Assembly: GCA_003218885.1 (NCBI GenBank)
Contig: QHOV01000087.1
Coordinates: forward strand, 1 to 39,539
Direction of reading: 5' to 3'
DNA: 39,539 nt
Source: Verrucomicrobiota bacterium
GTDB taxonomy: Bacteria > Verrucomicrobiota > Verrucomicrobiia > Chthoniobacterales > UBA10450
This document shows, one piece after another, positions 13,769 through 21,330 of the stretch; the first letter of the stretch is position 1, and each line of letters opens with the position of its first letter. Under the pieces are notes generated by a model, which was given only the letters and a program-made list of their open reading frames with translations, ran no database searches and was not told where the DNA came from. The translations under genes and the position numbers were made by a program.

Positions 13769-15283
13769 ATGGAACCGACAATGGCAGTTATGGAAGCTGT
13801 GTTGAACGAGCGCGAGACCAGCAGAGAGGTCTGGGGACCGGCCGCGCTCGATGAAAGGCGCGAGCGAACGCGGGATCATCTGGCAAAAATTGCCGCTCGA
13901 CGCCAGAGCTGGATCAACCGCAACAGGTACTACTATGAGCTGCTAAACCGGCTTCTTCGTTTTTTGGTGGAACCGCAGAAGAAGGTCCTCTCTGTTCGCT
14001 GCGATACCGGCAACGTTTTGGCTGCCGTCAGGCCACGCAACGGCAAAGGTATCGATATCTGCGCCGAGATTGTGGAAATCGCACAGCAACGAAATCCGCC
14101 CTTCGAATTCGCGGTGGCTTTTCCGGACAAAGAGGAGTTTCAGCAGGCTTTCAAGCCAGACGAGAAATTCGATTACATCCTCTTTAACGATATCGGCGAT
14201 ACGGTGGATGTGCTTCAAGCTCTACGCAATTTGACGCCGCTTTGCCAGAGACATACTCGTGTGTTAATAACAACTTACAACCATCTTTGGGAGCCGCTCG
14301 TTACCTTTGCCGAATGGGTCGGGATGAAGGTGCCGCGCACCGAGCAGAACTGGCTTTCTACCGCTGATATCCGAAATCTGTTGAAGCTCGCCGGTTTTGA
14401 AGCTCTCGAGACACATCGAATCGTCCTTTTACCGAAATATTTGCCGTTGCTATCTGGTTTCTTTAATCGTTTTTGTGCGCGCCTGCCGTTTCTGAGCAAA
14501 CTTTGCATGACGCAGGTGGTCCTGGCGCGAATGGTGCCGCCGTCAGTTGAGTTGAAAGAACTTTCCATATCAGTCGTCATTCCTTGTAAAAATGAGAAAG
14601 GAAATGTGGAGGATGCCGCTCGCCGCATTCCGTCTCTCGCGGGCAAGACAGAGATAATTTTCTGTGACGATCAATCGACCGATGGCACCGCTGAAGAGGT
14701 GTTGCGGGTGCAGTCGCTCTATCCGAACAAGGATATTCACCTTGAGCACGGGCCGGGAGTTTGCAAGTCGCGAAACGTCTGGACCGGTTTCAACGCAGCG
14801 TCAGGCGATATTTTAATGATCCTCGATGCCGACCTGACGACCATTCCCGAAGAGCTGCCCTACTTCATCGATGTTATGGTTTCGGGGCAGGCGGAATTTG
14901 TCAACGGATCGCGCCTGATCTATCCCGTGCCAAAAGGAGCAATGAACGGAGCAAACATGCTGGGCAACAAATTTTTCAGCCTCGCTTTTACCTATCTGCT
15001 CGGGCAGCGAGTAAAAGACACTCTATGCGGCACAAAAGTCCTCTGGAGAAGCGACTGGGAGCGGATTAAGCCAATGCTCGGAAGTTGGGGAACCGAAGAC
15101 CGATGGGGAGACTATGAACTGTTATTTGGTGCCGCAAAGTTGAACCTTAAAATTCTGGACTTGCCGGTTCACTACCAGGAACGCATTTACGGTTCCACGA
15201 AGATGACCAAGGTCTTTCGGAACGGACTTGTCATGCTGAAGATGTGCTGGCATGGATTTCTGAAATTAAGACTCGGCTACTAA
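13769..15283 (+). CDS. Bifunctional SAM-methyltransferase-like / family 2 glycosyltransferase
   Basis: A 504-aa fusion. Residues about 35-240 form a methyltransferase-like Rossmann domain with WINRNRYYYELLNRLLRFL leading into VLSVRCDTGNVLAAVRP. Motif I is degenerate (RCDTG where active enzymes usually show GCGTG), so methyl transfer may be lost or altered. Residues about 265-490 form a GT2 domain: SISVVIPCKNEKGNVEDAA, FCDDQSTDGT, DXD-like MILDADLTTIPEELPYF, NGSRL, and a C-terminal LCGTKVLWRSDW segment with RWGDYELLFGA. A short hydrophobic tail may touch the membrane. The ATG at 13769 is used; ATGs at 13781 and 13790 are alternatives and the ribosome-binding site is weak. It likely takes part in lipid-linked sugar assembly together with the upstream DPM1-like enzyme. 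Confidence 0.85.
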   Translation: MEPTMAVMEAVLNERETSREVWGPAALDERRERTRDHLAKIAARRQSWINRNRYYYELLNRLLRFLVEPQKKVLSVRCDTGNVLAAVRPRNGKGIDICAEIVEIAQQRNPPFEFAVAFPDKEEFQQAFKPDEKFDYILFNDIGDTVDVLQALRNLTPLCQRHTRVLITTYNHLWEPLVTFAEWVGMKVPRTEQNWLSTADIRNLLKLAGFEALETHRIVLLPKYLPLLSGFFNRFCARLPFLSKLCMTQVVLARMVPPSVELKELSISVVIPCKNEKGNVEDAARRIPSLAGKTEIIFCDDQSTDGTAEEVLRVQSLYPNKDIHLEHGPGVCKSRNVWTGFNAASGDILMILDADLTTIPEELPYFIDVMVSGQAEFVNGSRLIYPVPKGAMNGANMLGNKFFSLAFTYLLGQRVKDTLCGTKVLWRSDWERIKPMLGSWGTEDRWGDYELLFGAAKLNLKILDLPVHYQERIYGSTKMTKVFRNGLVMLKMCWHGFLKLRLGY

Positions 15284-15319
15284 CTCGCTAACTCAAATTT
15301 TCGGCCTGGCGACCAACGC

Positions 15320-16081
15320 ATGGGAGTTTCAAATTCGCGGTCATCTGAAAATTTTCTAATGCAAGAGCGCATTGCTAAAGAAATTCAACACGGCCGCTTC
15401 CTGGCCGAGCATGGGGCGGGCGAGATTTGGAATTGGGAGAGTCCAGCTGGTAAACTGCGCTGGGCGCGCCGGGTCAAGATGCTCAGCAGCCATCTCGGGC
15501 CGGGAATGAGCGTGCTCGAGTTGGGATGTGGTACTGGCTATTTCACTCGGGAACTGGCGCGCTCCGGGGCGGACGTTGTTGCGATTGACGTCTCACCTGA
15601 GCTTCTGGAAATCGCGACGGCGAATTCTTCTGCGCCAAATATTCGTTATGAAATCCAGAACGCCTACGCACTGAGCTATCCTGATGGCGTATTTGATTCC
15701 GTTGTGGGCAGCTCCGTTTTACATCACCTCGAAATCGAAGAGGCACTACGCGAGATTTACCGGGTGTTGCAAGCTGGCGGTGCGATTTACTTTACAGAGC
15801 CAAACATGCTGAATCCACAGATCGCCATACAAAAAAATGTGCCGTGTGTGAAGCGGAGGCTGGGCGATTCACCGGATGAGACCGCATTCTTCCGGTGGCC
15901 GCTCCGGCGCCTGCTCGAACAAACAGGCTATCGTGACGTTCGAATCGATCCTTTTGATTTCCTACACCCCCAAACGCCGGCTTCTCTAGTCGATCGATTG
16001 GACGCCCTTGGCCGATTTCTCGAAAACGTGCCGGTCATCTCGGAGTTTGCTGGCTCGCTGTATATCCGTGCAATCAAATGA
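15320..16081 (+). CDS. Class I SAM-dependent methyltransferase
   Basis: A 253-aa methyltransferase of the Methyltransf_11/25 type. It shows a textbook motif I VLELGCGTGYFTRELARSG, acidic VVAIDVSPELLEIA, a motif at VFDSVVGSSVLHHLEIEEAL and VLQAGGAIYFTEPNM. The acceptor is unknown. The gene follows the SAM/GT2 fusion by 36 nt and overlaps the next methyltransferase by 4 nt (ATGA), so it belongs to a plus-strand operon. ATG 15320 is used; ATG 15359 (MQERIAKE) would remove 13 residues that look unstructured and is equally possible. Confidence 0.87.
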   Translation: MGVSNSRSSENFLMQERIAKEIQHGRFLAEHGAGEIWNWESPAGKLRWARRVKMLSSHLGPGMSVLELGCGTGYFTRELARSGADVVAIDVSPELLEIATANSSAPNIRYEIQNAYALSYPDGVFDSVVGSSVLHHLEIEEALREIYRVLQAGGAIYFTEPNMLNPQIAIQKNVPCVKRRLGDSPDETAFFRWPLRRLLEQTGYRDVRIDPFDFLHPQTPASLVDRLDALGRFLENVPVISEFAGSLYIRAIK

Positions 16082-16863
16082 GCAACGCAACAACGGTCTT
16101 GGAGAGTGAACAGGCGAAAGATCGGGCCGCAACACTGCGTAACCGCGCTCGGCTCGCTGCCCACAAAAACCTTCTTTTTTGGTATCGTGAGCTTTACCGT
16201 GATCAGTTCGAGGACTTTTCCAACCCAGCGGCGCTCTCGATACTAGAGATAGGGAGCGGCACGTCGCCTCTGAAACAATTTCTCTCAAACGTCGTCACGA
16301 GCGACGTGCTTGATCTGAGCTATCTCGACCTTGTTTTTGACTGCCACGAAATCGACAAGTTGGACGCGATCAAAGACAATAGTCTTGATGTTATTACGCT
16401 CACGAATGTGTTGCATCATCTAAAGAGCCCCATTGCGTTTCTCAAACGTGCAGCCAAGAAGTTGAAATCAGGCGGCAAGGTGATTGCGACTGAGCCTTTT
16501 TTTTCCGTGCTATCGACTGTCATCTTCAAGTATCTGCATCACGAAGCGGTTGATTTCCGGGTTTCCGAGCCGGAGTTGGGCGGAGTGCAGGGGCCGCTTG
16601 CATCGGCTAACATCGCGTTGCCCTGGCTGATTTTTTTTCGGAGGCCCGAATGGCTGCATCGTTTGAATGATAACTTCGATCTTGCGACTCTTTCAGTTCG
16701 GCCGTTTAGCGCTCTATCGTACATGGTTACCGGTGGAATATCGCATAGGCTGCCGGTTCCACGTTTTCTTTATCGCGCGTTATTTCCAGTGGACCTCGCG
16801 ATCAGTCGCCGCTTTCCGGGCTTCTGCGCAGCTTTCTTTACCGTGACCCTGGCGCGACGCTGA
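16078..16863 (+). CDS. Class I SAM-dependent methyltransferase
   Basis: A 261-aa methyltransferase-like protein. Motif I is ILEIGSGTSPLKQFLSNVV, somewhat reduced. It is followed by DVLDLSYLDLVFDCHEID, VITLTNVLHHLKSPIAFL and LKSGGKVIATEPFFSVLS. The C-terminal third is aromatic-rich and partly hydrophobic (FRRPEWLHRLN; ALFPVDLAISRRFPGFCAAFF), which may bind a lipid-linked acceptor at the membrane; that is inference. It overlaps the gene before it by 4 nt and the gene after it by 1 nt (TGATG), showing strong translational coupling. Confidence 0.83.
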   Translation: MSNATTVLESEQAKDRAATLRNRARLAAHKNLLFWYRELYRDQFEDFSNPAALSILEIGSGTSPLKQFLSNVVTSDVLDLSYLDLVFDCHEIDKLDAIKDNSLDVITLTNVLHHLKSPIAFLKRAAKKLKSGGKVIATEPFFSVLSTVIFKYLHHEAVDFRVSEPELGGVQGPLASANIALPWLIFFRRPEWLHRLNDNFDLATLSVRPFSALSYMVTGGISHRLPVPRFLYRALFPVDLAISRRFPGFCAAFFTVTLARR

Positions 16864-17600
16864 TGTGGTTAGTCTCGCTTCTTCGCGGAGTTGGCAACGA
16901 GATCTATGACCACGCCTTTCCCATTTACCGGCTATGTTATCGCCTTTTTAAAGCTTACGCTGATCGTGGAGAGCGGCAGCTGTTGAAAAGGATTTTGTCT
17001 GCGGGGGATGTCGTCGTGGACGCGGGTGCGAATATCGGTATCTATTCGCAGTTTCTTTCTCGCTGTGTTGGTCCGACCGGCGTTGTTCATTCATTCGAAC
17101 CTTCGCCAGAGAATTTCAGGCGCTTGCAATCCGCCATGCGTAAGCTCGCAAATGTGCACGTGTCTCAGACCGCAGTGGGGGAGCGCAGCGGGAGATCCAA
17201 ACTCTATATTTCGGATAAGCTAAATGTCGATCACCGGACTTACATGGTGCCGGGGGATTCGCGTGATACCATGCCAATCAATGTTGTAGCGCTGGATGAT
17301 TACTTCAAACCCGGCCAGCGCGTTGACCTGATCAAAATGGATATTCAAGGTTATGAGCTTCATGCTTTGCGAGGGGCCAATCGTGTCTTGGCGGATAACC
17401 CCAATGCCAAATTGCTCCTTGAATTTTGGCCATACGGCCTGAAGCAGGCCGGAGCGAACTGGATTGACCTCATTGCAACTCTGGAGAGTAAAAACATGAC
17501 CGTGTGTCAGGTAACAACGCATGGCCTCGTACCATTCCGTTCCGAGTCAGTTCGCGAGAGTCCGGATTGGTATGTGGATTTGTTTGCGTCATCGAAGTAA
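16863..17600 (+). CDS. FkbM family methyltransferase
   Basis: A 245-aa enzyme of the FkbM group, which O-methylates sugars or polyketide hydroxyls and is frequent in bacterial surface-polysaccharide clusters. Diagnostic pieces are VVDAGANIGIYSQFLSRCVGPTGVVHSFEPSPENFRRL, INVVALDDYF and the strongly conserved VDLIKMDIQGYELHALRGA. The ATG at 16863 overlaps the preceding stop by one base. It is the last gene of the plus-strand operon and meets the minus-strand glycosyltransferase 40 nt away. A weak CGGCG/CGCCG inverted repeat in that gap has no T-run, so no terminator is called. Confidence 0.88.
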   Translation: MWLVSLLRGVGNEIYDHAFPIYRLCYRLFKAYADRGERQLLKRILSAGDVVVDAGANIGIYSQFLSRCVGPTGVVHSFEPSPENFRRLQSAMRKLANVHVSQTAVGERSGRSKLYISDKLNVDHRTYMVPGDSRDTMPINVVALDDYFKPGQRVDLIKMDIQGYELHALRGANRVLADNPNAKLLLEFWPYGLKQAGANWIDLIATLESKNMTVCQVTTHGLVPFRSESVRESPDWYVDLFASSK

Positions 17601-17639
17601 CATCCCGGCGGTTACTGGCACGCCGCCAAGCGCTACTTA

Positions 17640-18839
17640 CTAGCCTCTCGGTTCAGTGTTACCTGGTAGCATCAGGACCAGCCCACCGGCTTCCAAAACA
17701 CGATGCCAGTCGGGATCTATCGATTTGAGGGTCGCAAGGACTCTTTGGCTTTCAGATTCGGGAACGGCAACAGCATTTGCGCGGCCGGTTTCTATCACCT
17801 GCCGAAATTTCGGTTCTAACATTGCAACCCGTTTGGGATTCTGGGAATGATCTCCCTCCACAAAAGCCTGCGCCTGACGGCGGAGAATGCCTTCGTCCGG
17901 ATTGCCGGCATTCGAGAAATAATGCGCGACGAGTCGTGGGGCTGCCACTTTCATTTCGGGGAAAAGAAGCGGCAGCTCGCAACTGGCGGTCCAATTGGGT
18001 GCCAGCAGCTTGGCATGGGCGATGTATCTGCCGGCGGCTTTCGCAAAATCAATGTTCGCGGGAAGCAGCTGGTATTCCCTCGGCGATTTCCAACCGATGC
18101 CGAGCTTCGGATCTCTAGGCATGATCGATACTCCGCGGTAGCCATAAACGAAGCTTCCGACGACTGCTAAAACCGCTACCAAAGTTGGTAATCGGTCTTT
18201 CAGAAGGCTGCCCGGATGCCATAACCGAGAACCAGCAGCCGCGAGGAGGGCACATAGTAACGGCAGTTGCAGAAGATAGACAAGCCGAAAATAAGTGTAA
18301 GCAAGAATGTTCTTCATCCACCAGGGCGCCAATAGTGGGTTCAAACAAAGCAGCCACACAGCACATAGATAGGAGAATAGGAAAAGCCCATCCCGCCCTC
18401 TAACAATGATCAGTGGCACAACAATCATCAGTAAAGCGTCGCGCACATATTCGGCTGGGCCTCCGATAACATAATCTACAGCTTCGTGCCACGGCATGGA
18501 TCTGGGCCCAAACGATCGCAGGTCGATTGGTTTTGGGATCACGTTAAGCGCCAGCAAAACCAATATTCCGATTGGATAGACGACCGGAATTGCCAGCAAA
18601 AGACCGCGGCGAACTTGCTTCCATAAATCGCCTCGTTCTTTCCGTTCGAATAACTCAAGCGTAAAATAGGCTACCCAGGAGCAGCCAATAACCGCCGGGA
18701 TCGAGTAAAGCGCCGTGTTACTCAGGCCTATGCCAGCGATACCCAAAAAGGTGAGCCACGCCAGATCGCTTGGGTTGCCTCGATCAAGGAACCGGTAGCT
18801 AAGCGCCAGACCAATCGGCAAAAGCAAGATCGGTCGCAA
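17640..18839 (-). CDS. C-terminal part of a frameshifted GT-C-like membrane protein
   Basis: A 399-aa reading frame that continues the protein begun at 19563. Its apparent start (TTG 18839, reading LRPILLLPIGLALSYRF) lies inside a membrane helix, so it is not a natural start. It has about seven further hydrophobic segments, for example LLAIPVVYPIGILVLLAL and LVYLLQLPLLCALLAAAG. A soluble C-terminal region follows (WKSPREYQLLPANIDFAKAAG...ESQRVLATLKSIDPDWHRVLEAGGLVLML), of the kind found after GT-C membrane cores. The last residues are NTEPRG. Together the two parts make about 640 aa. The break is a one-base shift near 18840-18850, in a TTT run. Confidence 0.7.
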   Translation of the reverse strand: MRPILLLPIGLALSYRFLDRGNPSDLAWLTFLGIAGIGLSNTALYSIPAVIGCSWVAYFTLELFERKERGDLWKQVRRGLLLAIPVVYPIGILVLLALNVIPKPIDLRSFGPRSMPWHEAVDYVIGGPAEYVRDALLMIVVPLIIVRGRDGLFLFSYLCAVWLLCLNPLLAPWWMKNILAYTYFRLVYLLQLPLLCALLAAAGSRLWHPGSLLKDRLPTLVAVLAVVGSFVYGYRGVSIMPRDPKLGIGWKSPREYQLLPANIDFAKAAGRYIAHAKLLAPNWTASCELPLLFPEMKVAAPRLVAHYFSNAGNPDEGILRRQAQAFVEGDHSQNPKRVAMLEPKFRQVIETGRANAVAVPESESQRVLATLKSIDPDWHRVLEAGGLVLMLPGNTEPRG

Positions 18840-19563
18840 ATCCGAGCATGCCGGCAGTGTTGATCGATTCCAGTGAGTGGCCAGCTACAAGCGAAAATCC
18901 TGCTCCAAGCAAGGATCCGAGCGCCGACTCATCAGCGATAATCAGAAAACAGATTCCAAGCAAGGACCCGATCCCGGCAGCCCAGCGATCCAATCCGAGT
19001 CGTCGAGTGCACCAATAGAGAACAAATGGAAGTGAAAATGCCGCAAATGCATGGCCAACGACCTGATAAACGTACAGAGGCTTGATTCCTAGGTAGTGCC
19101 CCAGGAAGGCCATGAGCATCTCATGGCTGGTTGCCAAATGAACTGGCGAAAACGCCGCGGCATTCATATCGACACTCGTCTGATGAAGGAAGACCGGCTG
19201 ATCGAGCGCTGAGAGCTGAGCGAGAGCTCGATGAAAATAGACCACATCATCCTGATTCGGCCGGCGCACGAACAAAATCGTGATTGCGTACGCCAGGCCA
19301 AGAACGAGCAGAAGGACATGGGATAAATGAAACCGATACCCTTTGCCTGGGATTGCGCCTGTTTTCTTCCACAGGCGCCGCAGCAAAAGGAATCCGCTAA
19401 TAGCGAGAGCTAGGAAGCACCACGTGATTGTTTCTGCTGGCCATCTGGCGATTAGAACGAGATGATAGGCCAGGGTCCAAAATGCGACCGCGGCTATGGG
19501 CAGCAGTAGAACGTCGCCGGCGTTGGAGTCGGCGGGCTTCTCGGAAATCAGCATCGATTTCAT
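18799..19563 (-). CDS. N-terminal part of a frameshifted GT-C-like membrane protein
   Basis: A 254-aa frame starting at ATG 19563 (or 19554). The first hydrophobic segment is VLLLPIAAVAFWTLAYHLVLIA. Later, NQDDVVYFHRALAQL matches the acidic loop motif of GT39/ArnT-like enzymes, which places the active site in the first periplasmic loop after the opening helices. The frame reads well up to about GMLGF, then continues as ATDLAFADWSGA and stops. The overlapping frame from the same bases (LRPILLLPIGLALSYRF) continues the hydrophobic pattern. Removing one T from GGATTTGCG would join the two as GMLGLRPILLL. This may be a true pseudogene or a sequencing/assembly indel. It is the last of three membrane-protein genes in tandem on this strand. 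Confidence 0.7.
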   Translation of the reverse strand: MKSMLISEKPADSNAGDVLLLPIAAVAFWTLAYHLVLIARWPAETITWCFLALAISGFLLLRRLWKKTGAIPGKGYRFHLSHVLLLVLGLAYAITILFVRRPNQDDVVYFHRALAQLSALDQPVFLHQTSVDMNAAAFSPVHLATSHEMLMAFLGHYLGIKPLYVYQVVGHAFAAFSLPFVLYWCTRRLGLDRWAAGIGSLLGICFLIIADESALGSLLGAGFSLVAGHSLESINTAGMLGFATDLAFADWSGA

Positions 19564-19651
19564 CCTGGAATTCTTCGGAATCCCGACTCTTCGGTAGCAG
19601 CGTCTGGGAAGTCTGCTTCGTAGAGTCTTGTAAATCAGCGGGTGATCAGTC

Positions 19652-21283
19652 TCACGTTGGAACTCTACTTCGAAAGAGCAAAATCGTTGGAAAAGGATAG
19701 GTCATATCTTGAGGAAAGCGCATAAGGTTAAGCTCGTGTCCAAAAATCTTCACGGGAACGCTATAGCTTTTTTCATACTTAAATTTTCCTTGCGCCTCCA
19801 CTTGTCTGACAGTTGCGCTAATTTGTGCCGGATCAATCTGGAGTGGGAATCCTACCAGAAAGAAGTCAGCGTTTTGCCAGGGACCCTGTAATTGAACCGC
19901 CACTTTTTCGCTGTTCAACGGCCTAGCAGCAGGCATTACCGTGTAAAAATAAGGTCCGTAGTGCCAGATGCCAATGGTCGCTGGCGCCTCGCCAATCAAC
20001 TTTTGGAGATCTTCCCGAAGAGCCTGGCGAGCGTCCTTTTGCTGCATGCCGCGATCGTATGCTACATCGAAAGCAACAGACGACCCAACAACGAGTAGAA
20101 GCGCACCGGTTAAAACGACGGCAAGTGCCCGCTTGTTTCTCAGTCCCAACTGGAGGTCGCTGCAGGCTATGCCAACGAGTATACAAAATCCAGGAAACAA
20201 AAGCATGGTTATCCGAGCGAAATATGGCCCGAGGTAACCTTTTCCCATTAAATACAGATACAAAAGCGAGAAAATCAGTATTGGCACGGTAAGGCTGTAA
20301 AGACTGTGCCTGAAAACAAGATACAAAATCGCGCAGTAAGGAACCACCCAGAGCAAGGGATACGTCGCGAATGGAATCAGGTATGTGACATACCTCCATA
20401 CAACCGATAAATTAACCAACTGACTCCTGGTGAACTCGTGTAACGAAGCGTATCTTAGCGTTTCCCCGGTAATTGCTTTTGTGACGCTTGACGGATCGAA
20501 AAACAGCATCGGATGACCCAGGAATAGTCCAATTCCAAATCCCAAACCGATCAACCAAACTTGACCTGCAGCTAAGTTTCTCACGCGCTCCAAAAGCCGG
20601 ACCTTCCTGCTTTGCAAGTTATCCGTGCCATTAAATAGCAAATAGAGGCATGGAATCACTACTATGATCCCAACCGGATAACGGGTCGCTGCTCCCAAAC
20701 CAGAAATTAGACCGACAGTAAAAAGCAGCTGCCACCGTTGGGTTTTCCGGAGCTTCAGAGACAGCCAAATAACCAGGGCGCACAATAAATTGCTCAAGAT
20801 GTGAGTCCTCATAAAATGTGCGTAAATCACCTGCATTGGGAGAACAGCATAGCAAAGCGCGCCCACAAGAGACGCATAGAAATTCTGACTCGCTTCTCTA
20901 ATGGCAAGAAATACAATAACAATGCTACAGAGATCGAACAGGATCGACATCCATCGGCAAATGTACAAAAGATCGGATTGATCGTTCGCGTTCATTGAGT
21001 CGGCAGGGCGCACGTCTTTTTTACCCGATATCTTAAGCATTGCTTGTGGCACGGCCCAAAGGTAATAATTAAAGGTGCCTTCAAAGTATGCACCAGGTGC
21101 CTTAATACGGCCTGCTAATAAATCTAGCTGGAGGACGCCCCTAAGACTGACAAACTCGTCCGGCTGAAAATTCAGTTCATGGCCATATCCGCTGCTGAGG
21201 CCCCAGCTCAATCCAGGTAGTCGAAGGCAGGCTGCTAACAAGAGGAGCCCTGAGAATAAGGCGGGTCGAAGAATTTTGTGCAC
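19652..21283 (-). CDS. GT39/PMT-like integral-membrane glycosyltransferase
   Basis: A 543-aa polytopic protein of the GT-C type. After the first helix (LFSGLLLLAACLRLPGLSWG) comes NFQPDEFVSLRGVLQLD, with the acidic PDE motif expected at the active site. Roughly ten further hydrophobic stretches follow (for example LFDLCSIVIVFLAI and AVVLTGALLLVVGSSVAFDVA), then a soluble C-terminal tail (GPYFYTVMPAARPLNSEKVAVQ). It probably moves a sugar from a polyprenyl-phosphate donor to an extracytoplasmic acceptor. The start is GTG 21283, supported by GGAGG seven bases upstream and by an in-frame stop just before it. It lies between two similar membrane proteins, separated by 47 and 88 nt. Confidence 0.78.
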   Translation of the reverse strand: MHKILRPALFSGLLLLAACLRLPGLSWGLSSGYGHELNFQPDEFVSLRGVLQLDLLAGRIKAPGAYFEGTFNYYLWAVPQAMLKISGKKDVRPADSMNANDQSDLLYICRWMSILFDLCSIVIVFLAIREASQNFYASLVGALCYAVLPMQVIYAHFMRTHILSNLLCALVIWLSLKLRKTQRWQLLFTVGLISGLGAATRYPVGIIVVIPCLYLLFNGTDNLQSRKVRLLERVRNLAAGQVWLIGLGFGIGLFLGHPMLFFDPSSVTKAITGETLRYASLHEFTRSQLVNLSVVWRYVTYLIPFATYPLLWVVPYCAILYLVFRHSLYSLTVPILIFSLLYLYLMGKGYLGPYFARITMLLFPGFCILVGIACSDLQLGLRNKRALAVVLTGALLLVVGSSVAFDVAYDRGMQQKDARQALREDLQKLIGEAPATIGIWHYGPYFYTVMPAARPLNSEKVAVQLQGPWQNADFFLVGFPLQIDPAQISATVRQVEAQGKFKYEKSYSVPVKIFGHELNLMRFPQDMTYPFPTILLFRSRVPT

Positions 21284-21330
21284 AAGTCAACCTCCGGGTG
21301 CGACACTTCGGAAAAGGGCTGTGAACTGCA

